From NCBI GenBank assembly GCA_964564785.1, contig CAZMCT010000065.1, positions 1-22,347 of the forward strand: DNA of 22,347 bases, in the 5' to 3' direction. The notes beneath the pieces are model-generated. The model was not told where the DNA came from, searched no databases, and saw only the letters and a list, made by a program, of their open reading frames with translations. Of this stretch, positions 1 to 6,975 are shown one piece after another. The position numbers and the translations under genes were made by a program. Position 1 is the stretch's first letter. Each line of letters starts with the position of its first letter. The stretch comes from CAZMCT01 sp964564785. Its GTDB lineage: Bacteria > Planctomycetota > Phycisphaerae > UBA1845 > Fen-1342.

Positions 1-2
1 AG

Positions 3-131
3 ACGATCGAGGCCGTGAAGGATTCGTTCGCGATCCGGCTGCCGGAGAACGAAGAAGAGCAGATTGTGTCGCGAGCCATCGGGAAGTTGAGCACAACGCT
101 GCGCCGACGTCGGCGGGGATCACATGAGTAA
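3..131 (+). CDS. C-terminal end of an unidentified protein (5' end outside the window)
   Basis: An open frame runs from the window edge to a TAA at 129-131 and encodes 42 residues. It begins TIEAVKDSFAIRLPENEEE and ends with a basic run (LRRRRRGSHE). The acidic stretch followed by an arginine-rich tail looks like real protein rather than a shadow frame; the two other plus frames give a stop within six codons and an arginine/alanine-rich shadow. I do not recognise the family, because too little is left. The stop overlaps the start of the next reading frame (ATG at 124), the usual sign of translational coupling in an operon. The IS element begins 20 bp further on, so the operon was broken just after this gene. 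Confidence 0.5.
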   Translation, partial: TIEAVKDSFAIRLPENEEEQIVSRAIGKLSTTLRRRRRGSHE

Positions 132-153
132 GCAAGTTCTGCGGGAGAGATGA
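124..153 (+). pseudogene. First nine codons of a gene cut off by the IS element
   Basis: ATG at 124 overlaps the stop of the upstream gene by eight bases and opens the frame MSKQVLRER. The TGA that ends it (151-153) is made of one chromosomal base plus the first two bases of the IS left end. A purine-rich stretch (GGGGA, 115-119) lies five bases before the ATG. The simplest reading is that a downstream gene of the operon was cut at its tenth codon by the insertion. The rest of the gene is not on the other side of the IS, where a dockerin-like tail is found instead. With only nine codons the product cannot be identified, and a chance start codon is possible. Confidence 0.35.
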
Positions 154-168
154 GCCTATCTCAAAACC
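152..168 (+). repeat. IS5-type left terminal inverted repeat
   Basis: GAGCCTATCTCAAAACC. Compared with the reverse complement of 961-977, it differs only at the fourth base (C here, G at the right end). Confidence 0.85.
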
Positions 169-198
169 GGGACACTTGTTGACTTCGTACAATACGGC

Positions 199-973
199 AT
201 GTTGACACTTACAGCAATTGAATTGGCTTGCGGAGATGATCCCGGATCATCCGAGGAGTTCGAAGGGTGGCCAGCCGGTCGCGGACAAGCGCCAGACGCT
301 GCGGGGCATCTTTTGGATACTGGACAATGGCGCGAAGTGGAAAGACCTGCCGCGTGAGTTCGGCGCGCGGGCGACAGTGCATCGCTGGTTCCAGCGCTGG
401 ACGCGCGCGGGGCTGTTTGAGAGGGCCATGCGGGCCGCCGGACGCCTGGTCGAGCAGCGCGGCGCTTACCGGGTGTACGAGTGCTTCATCGACGGGACCT
501 TCTCGAAAGCCCGCGGTGGCGGGGACGGGATCGGGCGTGGCCATGTCGGAAAAGGCGTGAAAATCATGGTCCGGGTCGATGCCCGCGGTCTGCCGGTGGC
601 GATCGACACGGCCCCCGCCGACGTTCACGAGAGCCGCTGTGTGCAGGCGCTGTTCGACTTCATGCTGACCGCCACACCGCCCCCGCGCATGATCGGCGAC
701 AAGGCCTTTGACAACGACGCACTCGACGCCCAGTTGGCGGAACAAGGCGTGGAGCTGATCGCGCCGCACCGCGGTAATCGCAAGCCCGAGAACGTCACGC
801 AGGATCGGCGTCCGCTGCGTCGCGTCGCGCGCCGCTGAACCGTGGAGCGCACGATCTCCTGGATTCAGAACCACCGCCGACTCTGCATCCGTTGGGAGAA
901 GTCGAGCCGTCTGTTCACCGGCTTCTTGCATATGACCTGCACGCTTCTGTTGCTTTCAGAGGTTTTGAGATAG
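199..973 (+). pseudogene. IS5-family DDE transposase, interrupted by an in-frame TGA
   Basis: The frame encodes a typical IS5-family transposase: an N-terminal helix-turn-helix region (KRQTLRGIFWILDNGAKWKDLP, shown here in part: TLRGIFWILDNGAKW), then the DDE catalytic domain with the first Asp in IDGTFSKA and the second in GDKAFDND. The reading stops at TGA 836-838. Translation in the same frame continues without a gap with TVERTISWIQNHRRLCIRW and on to a TAG at 971-973. In relatives a tryptophan precedes this segment, so the TGA looks like a TGG-to-TGA nonsense change. The catalytic Glu (in VERT) lies after the stop, so the truncated product would lack it. At the start, ATG 199 gives MLTLT in a different frame from the body, which resumes at CAA 215. 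This suggests a small indel at about 214. Translation from TTG 218 would also miss the usual N-terminus. Confidence 0.85.
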
Positions 974-977
974 CCTC
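961..977 (-). repeat. IS5-type right terminal inverted repeat
   Basis: The reverse complement reads GAGGCTATCTCAAAACC and matches the left end at 16 of 17 bases. The transposase stop codon (971-973) lies inside this repeat, as is common in compact IS elements. Confidence 0.85.
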
Positions 978-1163
978 ATGAATTGCGATGGTCAGGTTGG
1001 CTTCGCTGACATCAATGCGTTCGTGCTCGCACTCACGAATCACAGCCAGTACGTGGTCGTGTATCCGAGCTGTGACTGGATGCTGGCGGACTGCAATCAG
1101 GACGGCTACGTCGATTTTACCGACATCAATCCGTTCGTGCAGTTGTTGACCAGCGGGGACTGA
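978..1163 (+). pseudogene. Dockerin-like EF-hand tail of a secreted protein, 5' part lost at the IS edge
   Basis: The 61 residues hold two calcium-loop repeats, NCDGQVGFADINAF and DCNQDGYVDFTDINPF, separated by a Cys-containing linker. This is the layout of the C-terminal dockerin-like tail found on many secreted Planctomycetota proteins. The second loop is complete. The first lacks its first aspartate: the frame runs back directly into the IS end (977), so the break falls between loop positions 1 and 2. No signal peptide or catalytic part is present, and the left flank of the IS does not supply them. The ATG at 978 is therefore most likely an internal methionine (usual context GDMNCDG) rather than a true start. 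An independent 61-aa calcium-binding protein is possible but less likely. Confidence 0.7.
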
Positions 1164-1491
1164 CGGCGAGCAGGGGCGCAACCCACGGCCCGCGCTCACG
1201 CCTCGAGCTCGAAGGGCGGCGCTCGCTGGCGCTTCGTGTTCAGAGCGGCGCCGGAGTCCCGCCACGGCCCGCGAGCCTTGGTCCGCGGCGACGGCGGCGC
1301 GCGGGCGCGGGCCGCGCTGTCATTCCGACCGAGAGCGCCGGAGGCGATCGACAAGGAACCGGGCCCCAAACCGCGCACTCTCCCGTTTGCGCGCGGTCTT
1401 TCCGTCCGAGGCCAGATTCCTCCTGCGCTGCGCTCGTCGGAATGACAGCCGCTCGCCATAATCTCCGGCCAGCGCCCCACAGGAGCCCGCC
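1164..1491 (+). other. Intergenic stretch of 328 bp containing a repeat element
   Basis: I see no convincing gene here. The left half (1164-1316) is GC-rich with no recognisable structure. The right half is taken up by the inverted-repeat element at 1317-1448. The last bases hold the ribosome-binding site AGGAG (1481-1485), six bases before the ATG of the glycosidase gene. Confidence 0.6.
1317..1448. repeat. 132-bp intergenic element with 13-bp perfect inverted ends
   Basis: CTGTCATTCCGAC (1317-1329) is repeated exactly, inverted, as GTCGGAATGACAG (1436-1448). The right end with its neighbour (GATTCCT..GCTGCGCTC.TCGGAATGACA) recurs at 6912-6943, and a weaker form at 4463-4480. The combination of inverted ends, no coding capacity and several intergenic copies fits a MITE-like or REP-like element. 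No obvious target-site duplication is seen. Confidence 0.6.
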
Positions 1492-4356
1492 ATGAACCCA
1501 TCGCTCCGCACGTTCGCCCGCTTCCTCTTCGCCGCTGCGACCGCTGTGGCACAACCGGGCGGGGGCACAGCCACGGCCGCGCCTCAGCCGGCGGACGAGC
1601 CATCGGCCGGCGCGCAGCCCGAGATCACCACCGCCGACCTGCTGCGCCGCATCATCGACCTGAACCGACTCGCTACGCCGCCGCCCGCGGGTGAACGCAC
1701 ACGGATGTTTTCGAGCTACGACCGCGCCTCGAAGATCGACGAGCGCGGCGAGTACGTCGCGTGGGACGCCAACGGCGACGCCGGCCAGTTCATGGGCCGC
1801 GACGACGACGGCTGGGACATCATGGCCGACGTGTCCGGTCCGGGCGCGATCACCCGCATCTGGTCCGCCAATCCGCACGGCCGGATCCGGTTCATCCTCG
1901 ACGGCGGCACCGTGCTCGAAACGGACTTCGGCCAGCTCCTGGCGGGCCGCATGCCGCCATTCGAGGAACCGCTGGTCTACCGCGGGCTGAACAGCTATAT
2001 GCCGATGGGCTTCGCGACGAGCTGCCGCGTCGCGTGCCGCGAGAGCAGCGCCTACTACCAGATCAACGTCGTGCAGTTCGCGCCCGGCACGCGCGTGCAG
2101 CGGTTCGACCCCGCGCTGGACGAAGCGGCCCAGGCCGCGCTGGCCGAGGTCAAGGCCGCGCTCGAACAGGGTCTGACCCGCCGCCAGCTCTTCGGTGACG
2201 CCCGCACGATGCCCGTCGCGGTCGAGCAGGACGTGGGGCCGGACGAGAAGCTGGTGCAGGCGCTGGACGGGGCGGGCACGGTCCGCGCGCTGCACCTGGC
2301 GGTCACGAACCGGGACCCGGTCGAGCCCTATGCACTGCACCGCTGCATTCTGCGGGTGTACGCCGACGGCGAGCGGTCGCCGAGCGTGGAAGCGCCGCTG
2401 GTGGACTTTTTCGGCTCGGGGTTCGAACGCGTGCCGCTGCGCTCGCTGGTCGCCGGCACGGACCTCGAGCTCGACGTCCCGCTGCCCGATCGCCGCGCCG
2501 GCGAGGGCCGCTATTTCTACTGCTATTTCCCGATGCCGTACCGCGCCGGCCTGCGGGTCGAGATCGAGAATCTGAACGAAGCGAAGCGGCCGATTGCGCT
2601 GCTGTTGTATCTGGAGGTCGACCGCCGCCCGCCGCCCGACGACGCGCTGCGCTTCTACGCGCGGTTCCGCAAGGAAGACCCCTGCCGCGTGCTCGACTAC
2701 CCGATCCTCGAAACCACCGGCCGCGGCCGCATCGTGGGCTGCGTCCTGAACGTGGACTGCCCGCGGGCGGGCTGGTGGGGCGAGGGCGACGACAAGGTCT
2801 GGATTGACGGGGAGAGATTTCCTTCGTACTTCGGGACCGGCAGCGAGGACTACCTGGGCGACGCGTGGGGGCTGCACCCGCACATTCGGCCGCTCCAGGG
2901 CGTGACGCGCTGCGCGAATTACGGCAAGGCGTCCGCGTATCGCTGGCACATCGCCGACTGCATCAACTTCCGCAAGAGCGTCCGCTTCACGATCGAGAAC
3001 TGGCAGTTCGGCGGCTTCAAGGACACGTACTACAGCACGGTAGTCTACTGGTACGGCGATCCGGGCGTTGCCGGCGCGAAGGGCCTGTTCAAGCCGCTCG
3101 AGCTGGTCGACGTCACGCCGCCCGGCCTGCGCATCCCCGGCGCGATCGAGGTCGAAGGTCGTATTGCCGGCGAGGGCTGGGGCAACATCGTCAAGGAGAA
3201 GTTCGCGGGCGGGGCCGAGTTCTCGGACCGTCACGCCGCCAACATTACGACGGCGGAGCCGGTGAGCGTGACGCTGCCCGCGCCCGCGGACGAGGTCGTG
3301 CGCCTGCGCCTGCGGACCAACCCGCGACGCACGTTCGAGACGATCCGCGTGAAGGACGCCACCGGCCGCACGATCGGCACGGTCGCGTGGAACCGTGACG
3401 CGGTGGACGGGATCTACGACGTCGGCCTCGTGCGTCTTGCGAAAGGGGACAACGCGTTGACGGTGGAATGCTCGCAGCCGGCCATGCTCGACTGCTGGGT
3501 GCTGGAGCCGCTGCCTCGAAACCCGCGCGGGCCGGAGGGTGAGGACCTGGTCGCGCAGGCCGGCATGGGCGTCACGGCAACGCCGGAATATGCGACGTTC
3601 GACTGGTCCGGCGGCGGGCAGCTTCGTCTGGATTTCGCCCACGCGGACGCGACGGCCACGCTGCCGCTGCCGGAGCGCAAGGAGGCGGGTGCGGCCACGC
3701 TGCGGCTGCACATCACGGCCGAGCCGGAGGGCGGGCGGTTCGAAGTCAGCGTCAACGGCCGGCCGCTCGGGCAACCGATCGACGCCTATGCCGAGCAGCG
3801 GGTGTTGAAGCGGGTGAGCGTGGCGAACGTCGCGCTCGAGGCGGGCGAAAACCGGCTCGAGCTGCGGGCCCTCGAGCCGAATCCCGCGGCTCGCGGCCGC
3901 CGGCTGGGGCTGGACGCGGTCGAGCTGCCGCGGGCGATTTCGGCGAATGCGCTGGAATGCGAGGACCTGACGGTTCTCGCATCCGCGGGCACGAACCACG
4001 AGGTGCAGGGGATCGGCGGGGCGAGCGGCGATGAACATCTGTGGTGCCGCCCGACGGGCGCGGGGGGGTGGGTGGAGCTTGAAGCGCCGCTGCGCGCAGC
4101 CGGTCGCTACAAGCTTGCGGCCATCCTGACGCGCTCGTTCGACTACGGGCTGGTGCAGGTCTGCGTGAACGGTGAAAAGGCGGGCGGGCCGGTGGACACG
4201 TACGACGCGAAGATCGTGCCGGGGCTGCGGGTCGAACTGGGGACGTTCGATCTGCCGGCCGGGCCGCTGCGGCTGCGGTTCGAGGTGGTCGGAAAGAGCG
4301 ACGCGTCATCGGGGTACTACTTCGGCGTCGATGCGGTGATGATCGAACCGTCGTGA
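1492..4356 (+). CDS. Secreted GH172 (DUF2961) glycosidase with C-terminal beta-sandwich modules
   Basis: A 954-aa protein. Residues 1-20 (MNPSLRTFARFLFAAATAVA) resemble a Sec signal peptide, followed by a low-complexity Pro/Ala linker. From about residue 70 the DUF2961 core begins (SSYDRAS, then GPGAITRIWSANPHGRIRFILDGG). The hallmark segments are WWGEGDDKVWIDGE and FGTGSEDYLGD. Glu431 and Glu452 in these are 21 residues apart, the same spacing as the two catalytic glutamates reported for the GH172 alpha-fructofuranosidase of Bifidobacterium (E270/E291, from memory). Known GH172 members act on alpha-D-fructofuranosides or alpha-D-arabinofuranosides, with a retaining mechanism. After about residue 540 come two or more beta-rich segments, the last (about 820-954) resembling a carbohydrate-binding module. 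The protein is thus much longer than minimal GH172 enzymes. AGGAG lies six bases upstream of the ATG. The substrate cannot be read from the sequence. No sugar transporter or regulator is next to it. Confidence 0.88.
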   Translation: MNPSLRTFARFLFAAATAVAQPGGGTATAAPQPADEPSAGAQPEITTADLLRRIIDLNRLATPPPAGERTRMFSSYDRASKIDERGEYVAWDANGDAGQFMGRDDDGWDIMADVSGPGAITRIWSANPHGRIRFILDGGTVLETDFGQLLAGRMPPFEEPLVYRGLNSYMPMGFATSCRVACRESSAYYQINVVQFAPGTRVQRFDPALDEAAQAALAEVKAALEQGLTRRQLFGDARTMPVAVEQDVGPDEKLVQALDGAGTVRALHLAVTNRDPVEPYALHRCILRVYADGERSPSVEAPLVDFFGSGFERVPLRSLVAGTDLELDVPLPDRRAGEGRYFYCYFPMPYRAGLRVEIENLNEAKRPIALLLYLEVDRRPPPDDALRFYARFRKEDPCRVLDYPILETTGRGRIVGCVLNVDCPRAGWWGEGDDKVWIDGERFPSYFGTGSEDYLGDAWGLHPHIRPLQGVTRCANYGKASAYRWHIADCINFRKSVRFTIENWQFGGFKDTYYSTVVYWYGDPGVAGAKGLFKPLELVDVTPPGLRIPGAIEVEGRIAGEGWGNIVKEKFAGGAEFSDRHAANITTAEPVSVTLPAPADEVVRLRLRTNPRRTFETIRVKDATGRTIGTVAWNRDAVDGIYDVGLVRLAKGDNALTVECSQPAMLDCWVLEPLPRNPRGPEGEDLVAQAGMGVTATPEYATFDWSGGGQLRLDFAHADATATLPLPERKEAGAATLRLHITAEPEGGRFEVSVNGRPLGQPIDAYAEQRVLKRVSVANVALEAGENRLELRALEPNPAARGRRLGLDAVELPRAISANALECEDLTVLASAGTNHEVQGIGGASGDEHLWCRPTGAGGWVELEAPLRAAGRYKLAAILTRSFDYGLVQVCVNGEKAGGPVDTYDAKIVPGLRVELGTFDLPAGPLRLRFEVVGKSDASSGYYFGVDAVMIEPS

Positions 4357-4462
4357 GGCCGGTTGCGGTCTGTGTCGCCACCTGCCGCAGTGCTGTCCGC
4401 AATTCGTGACGAGACCCCTCGTCGATCACCGCCGCGACGTCCTCTGGGTGACAGTACGGACG

Positions 4463-4480
4463 CGCTCGCCGGGATGACAG
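4463..4480 (+). repeat. Degenerate copy of the TCGGAATGACAG repeat end
   Basis: CGCTCGCCGGGATGACAG matches 1431-1448 at 16 of 18 positions. It lies in the 219-bp gap between the glycosidase and pepA, where I see no gene. The left inverted end is not recognisable, so only a decayed remnant can be claimed. Confidence 0.35.
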
Positions 4481-4575
4481 AACGGCCCCGGGCGCGGTAC
4501 GCTGGGTTGTCCGGCCCGAACCGATGTCGCTGCGGCTCTGGGAAGTGAGGACGACCTGCGCGGCCCGAGGATGCC

Positions 4576-6087
4576 ATGAGCCCGAACGGAACGACGTTTC
4601 ACTTTCGCACGGATGACAGGACGCGCGGCGCGGCCGAGCTGCTGCTGGTCCCGCTGCTGGCCCGGCCGGCGCCGCCGCTCCAGCTCGTGACGGCGGTGGA
4701 CCGCGTGTGCAACGACGCGGTGAGCGGTTTGCTGGAAGTCCGCCCGCTGCGCGACGAGGTCGGCTACCTCATGCACACGGCGGGGAACACGCCGTTTCGT
4801 CGGGTGCTGGTGGTCAGTCTCGGAGATTCGGCCAAGGTCACGGCGCACGAAATACGCTTGGCGGCGGCGGCGGCGGCCCGCTGGCTGATCGGAGAGCGGC
4901 TCAGGAGCGTGACGCTCTGGACCGACGGGCTGGCCGCGACGGGCGTGGAGGCCGCCGCGGCGGAGTGGGCCCTGGGCATGGCGTTGGCCGGTTTCCGCTT
5001 CGCCGAGCACAAGGCCCCGGACGAGAAGGTGCCGGACAAGATCCACGTCGCGGTGCGGGCGAGCGAAGCGCCGCATCTCGAGCGCATCCTGCCTCAAATC
5101 CGCCGGCAGATCCTGGTGGCCGACGCGGTCAACTACGCCCGGTGGCTCGCGCACCAGCCCGCGAACGTGATCAACCCGACCACGCTGGCCGCGGAGGCCC
5201 GCCGGCTGGCGAGCGGTGCGAAGCTCAAATGCACGGTCTTCGCGGCCGAACAGCTCCGCCGCATGGGGATGAACGGCCTGCTGGCCGTGGGGCGGGGGGC
5301 TGGCGAACCGGCCTGCCTGATCCAGGTCGAGTATCGCGGTGCGCCCGGCACGCGAACCCTCACCGTGCTGGTCGGCAAGGCGATCACGTTTGACACGGGG
5401 GGGTACTCGATCAAGCCCGCGGCAGGCCTGGAGGCGCTGAAGTTCGACAAGAGCGGCGGGGCGGTGGTGCTGGGGGTGATGCGGGCGGTCGCGGCGCTCA
5501 AGTTGCGGTGCCACGTGGTCGGGCTGATCGCGGCCGCGGAGAACGCGATCTCGGACCGGGCCTATCGGCCGGGCGACATCCTGCGGATGAAGAGCGGCAA
5601 GACGGTCGAGATCATCAGCACGGACGCGGAGGGTCGGCTGGTGCTGGCGGATGCGCTGGCCTACGCCCAGGAGAGACTCCGGCCGACAGTGCTGATCGAC
5701 GTGGCGACACTGACGGGGGGGGTGGGCATCGCGCTGGGGCGACAGGCGGCGGGCCTGATGAGCAACAGCGACGACCTGGCGGCCGAGCTGGGCGAAGCGG
5801 GCCGGCGGGTGCACGAGCGGTTGTGGCGGCTGCCGCTATGGGACGACTACCGCGAGCTGCTGAAGAGCGAAGAGGCGGACATCAAGAACAGCTCGGGCAA
5901 GCGGGAGGCGTCGGCGATCCTGGGCGGCATGTTCCTCAAGGAGTTTGTGCGGGACGGCGTGCCGTGGGCGCATCTGGACATCGCGGCCGTGGCGACGGAG
6001 GAGAGTGGGAAGGGCCTGCTGCGGAAGGGCGCCACGGGTTTCGGCGTGCGGTTGCTGGTGGATTACCTACAGCAGCGGGCGACGTAG
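4576..6087 (+). CDS. pepA: Leucyl aminopeptidase, M17 family
   Basis: A 503-aa cytosolic metallo-exopeptidase that removes N-terminal residues from peptides; family members are hexamers with two metal ions per subunit. All metal and catalytic residues of Escherichia coli PepA can be placed with a constant offset of two: Lys268, Asp273 and Lys280 in VGKAITFDTGGYSIKP, Asp291 in KFDKSGG, and Asp350, Glu352 and Arg354 in STDAEGRLVLADAL. The usual Asn of NTDAEGR is Ser348 here, a mild change. The N-terminal third is the less conserved alpha/beta domain. The length is normal. Two in-line ATGs occur (4571, other frame, and 4576); 4576 is in frame and has CGAGG at 4566-4570. The next gene starts 99 bp on, beyond a repeat tract, so co-transcription is uncertain. 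Confidence 0.95.
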   Translation: MSPNGTTFHFRTDDRTRGAAELLLVPLLARPAPPLQLVTAVDRVCNDAVSGLLEVRPLRDEVGYLMHTAGNTPFRRVLVVSLGDSAKVTAHEIRLAAAAAARWLIGERLRSVTLWTDGLAATGVEAAAAEWALGMALAGFRFAEHKAPDEKVPDKIHVAVRASEAPHLERILPQIRRQILVADAVNYARWLAHQPANVINPTTLAAEARRLASGAKLKCTVFAAEQLRRMGMNGLLAVGRGAGEPACLIQVEYRGAPGTRTLTVLVGKAITFDTGGYSIKPAAGLEALKFDKSGGAVVLGVMRAVAALKLRCHVVGLIAAAENAISDRAYRPGDILRMKSGKTVEIISTDAEGRLVLADALAYAQERLRPTVLIDVATLTGGVGIALGRQAAGLMSNSDDLAAELGEAGRRVHERLWRLPLWDDYRELLKSEEADIKNSSGKREASAILGGMFLKEFVRDGVPWAHLDIAAVATEESGKGLLRKGATGFGVRLLVDYLQQRAT

Positions 6088-6101
6088 CGGGCGAGGAAAC
6101 C

Positions 6102-6150
6102 GGGAATAGGGAGCAGGCAACAGGGAACAGGGAACAGGGAACAGGGAACG
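6102..6150 (+). repeat. Tandem heptanucleotide repeat (GGGAACA), seven units
   Basis: Seven consecutive 7-bp units fill 6102-6150. The first three are variants (GGGAATA, GGGAGCA, GGCAACA), followed by three perfect GGGAACA units and one GGGAACG. The tract separates pepA from folE and ends 27 bp before the folE ribosome-binding site. A second five-unit tract of the same heptamer lies at 21742-21776. Confidence 0.9.
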
Positions 6151-6186
6151 GGGGTAGGGTGCGTCCGCGGTGCGGCAGGAGCGGCG

Positions 6187-6768
6187 ATGTCGGAACGTAG
6201 TGAAGCTCCGCAGATTGACCAGGAACGCATCGCGCGGGCGGTGCGCGAGATCCTGATCGCGATCGGTGAGGACCCGGAGCGGGCGGGGCTGCGTGAGACG
6301 CCCGCCCGGGTGGCGCGGATGTACGCGGAACTGTTCCGCGGGCTGCACGAGGACCCCGGTCGGCACCTCGACGCGACATTCGACGAGGACCACCACGAGA
6401 TGGTGGTGCTGCGCGACATCTCCTTCAACAGCACCTGCGAGCACCACCTCATGCCGTTCGAGGGCAAGGCGCACATCGCCTACATCCCGGGCGGGAAGGT
6501 GCTCGGGCTGTCGAAGCTGGCCCGCATCGTCGACGCGTTTGCCCACCGGCCGCAGGTTCAGGAGCGGCTCACGTCGCAGATCGCGGACCTGCTGGCGAAG
6601 CGGTTGCACGTGCGGGGCTGTGCCGTCGTCCTGGAGGCCGTGCACACGTGCATGACGTGTCGCGGCGTCAAGAAGCCCGGCAGCGTCATGATCACTTCGG
6701 CTCTGCGCGGCATCCTGCACACCAACCCGGGCACGCGGGCCGAGGTGCTGGCTTTGCTGCACAAGTAA
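6187..6768 (+). CDS. folE: GTP cyclohydrolase I
   Basis: A 193-aa enzyme that converts GTP to 7,8-dihydroneopterin triphosphate, the first step of tetrahydrofolate synthesis; in other contexts it also feeds queuosine synthesis. The zinc ligands are all present: Cys84 and His87 in STCEHHLMPF, and Cys155 in HTCMTCRGVKKPG. The segments GKAHIAYIPGGKVLGLSKLARIVD and QERLTSQIADLL (quoted in part) are family hallmarks. The length is typical of the short bacterial form without an N-terminal extension. The start is supported by AGGAG at 6177-6181, five bases from the ATG. No other folate or queuosine gene is in the window, so the pathway branch cannot be decided here. The heptamer tract lies in the upstream region. 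Confidence 0.96.
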   Translation: MSERSEAPQIDQERIARAVREILIAIGEDPERAGLRETPARVARMYAELFRGLHEDPGRHLDATFDEDHHEMVVLRDISFNSTCEHHLMPFEGKAHIAYIPGGKVLGLSKLARIVDAFAHRPQVQERLTSQIADLLAKRLHVRGCAVVLEAVHTCMTCRGVKKPGSVMITSALRGILHTNPGTRAEVLALLHK

Positions 6769-6910
6769 GCCCACACCTGCGGGACTCCGGAAACGCTGTC
6801 GGTCCGAGCGAAATCGTCGCTGGCAATTGACGAGAAAGCTCGCCGCGGATGCGGTACGATCTCGTCCGCGCGTTTTCGCCCACTACCGCGGTCCGTTCGC
6901 GTCCGCGGTC

Positions 6911-6943
6911 GGATTCCTCGTCGCTGCGCTCCTCGGAATGACA
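6911..6943 (+). repeat. Second copy of the GATTCCT..TCGGAATGACA repeat end
   Basis: Bases 6923-6943 match 1427-1447 at 20 of 21 positions, and the preceding GGATTCCTC corresponds to AGATTCCTC at 1415-1423. Weaker similarity extends leftward (CGCGGTC..TCCG). A possible left end, CTGTCGGTCCGA at about 6796, matches the 1317 end only partly. The copy lies in the 207-bp gap before the ABC ATPase gene, which holds no gene that I can see. Confidence 0.55.
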
Positions 6944-6975
6944 AAACCGTCGCATTCCGGTTACCCTGCCGCACC

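Larger units (their letters stand above)
152..977 (+). mobile_element. IS5-family insertion sequence, 826 bp, decayed
   Basis: The element is bounded by 17-bp terminal inverted repeats (152-168 and 961-977) that agree at 16 of 17 positions, and it carries one transposase of the IS5 type. Length and end sequence (GAG-CTATCTCAAAACC) fit the IS427/IS1031 side of the family, which is 800-900 bp long. The dinucleotide AT lies directly outside both ends (150-151 and 978-979), consistent with the 2-3 bp target duplications of these groups, but two bases may match by chance. The transposase is broken by an in-frame TGA and probably by a frameshift near its start, so the copy cannot move on its own unless an intact copy elsewhere supplies transposase. 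Confidence 0.88.

Noticed and set aside
1240..4038. 932-aa open frame on the minus strand opposite the GH172 gene
   Set aside because: It is an antisense shadow of a gene with clear catalytic motifs; composition is Arg/Ala/Val-rich and no family is recognisable.
4426..5814. 462-aa minus-strand open frame opposite pepA
   Set aside because: Shadow frame; pepA on the plus strand has all metal ligands in place.
6102..6150. CRISPR array
   Set aside because: The heptamers are directly adjacent with no spacers, far shorter than CRISPR repeats, and no cas gene is present.
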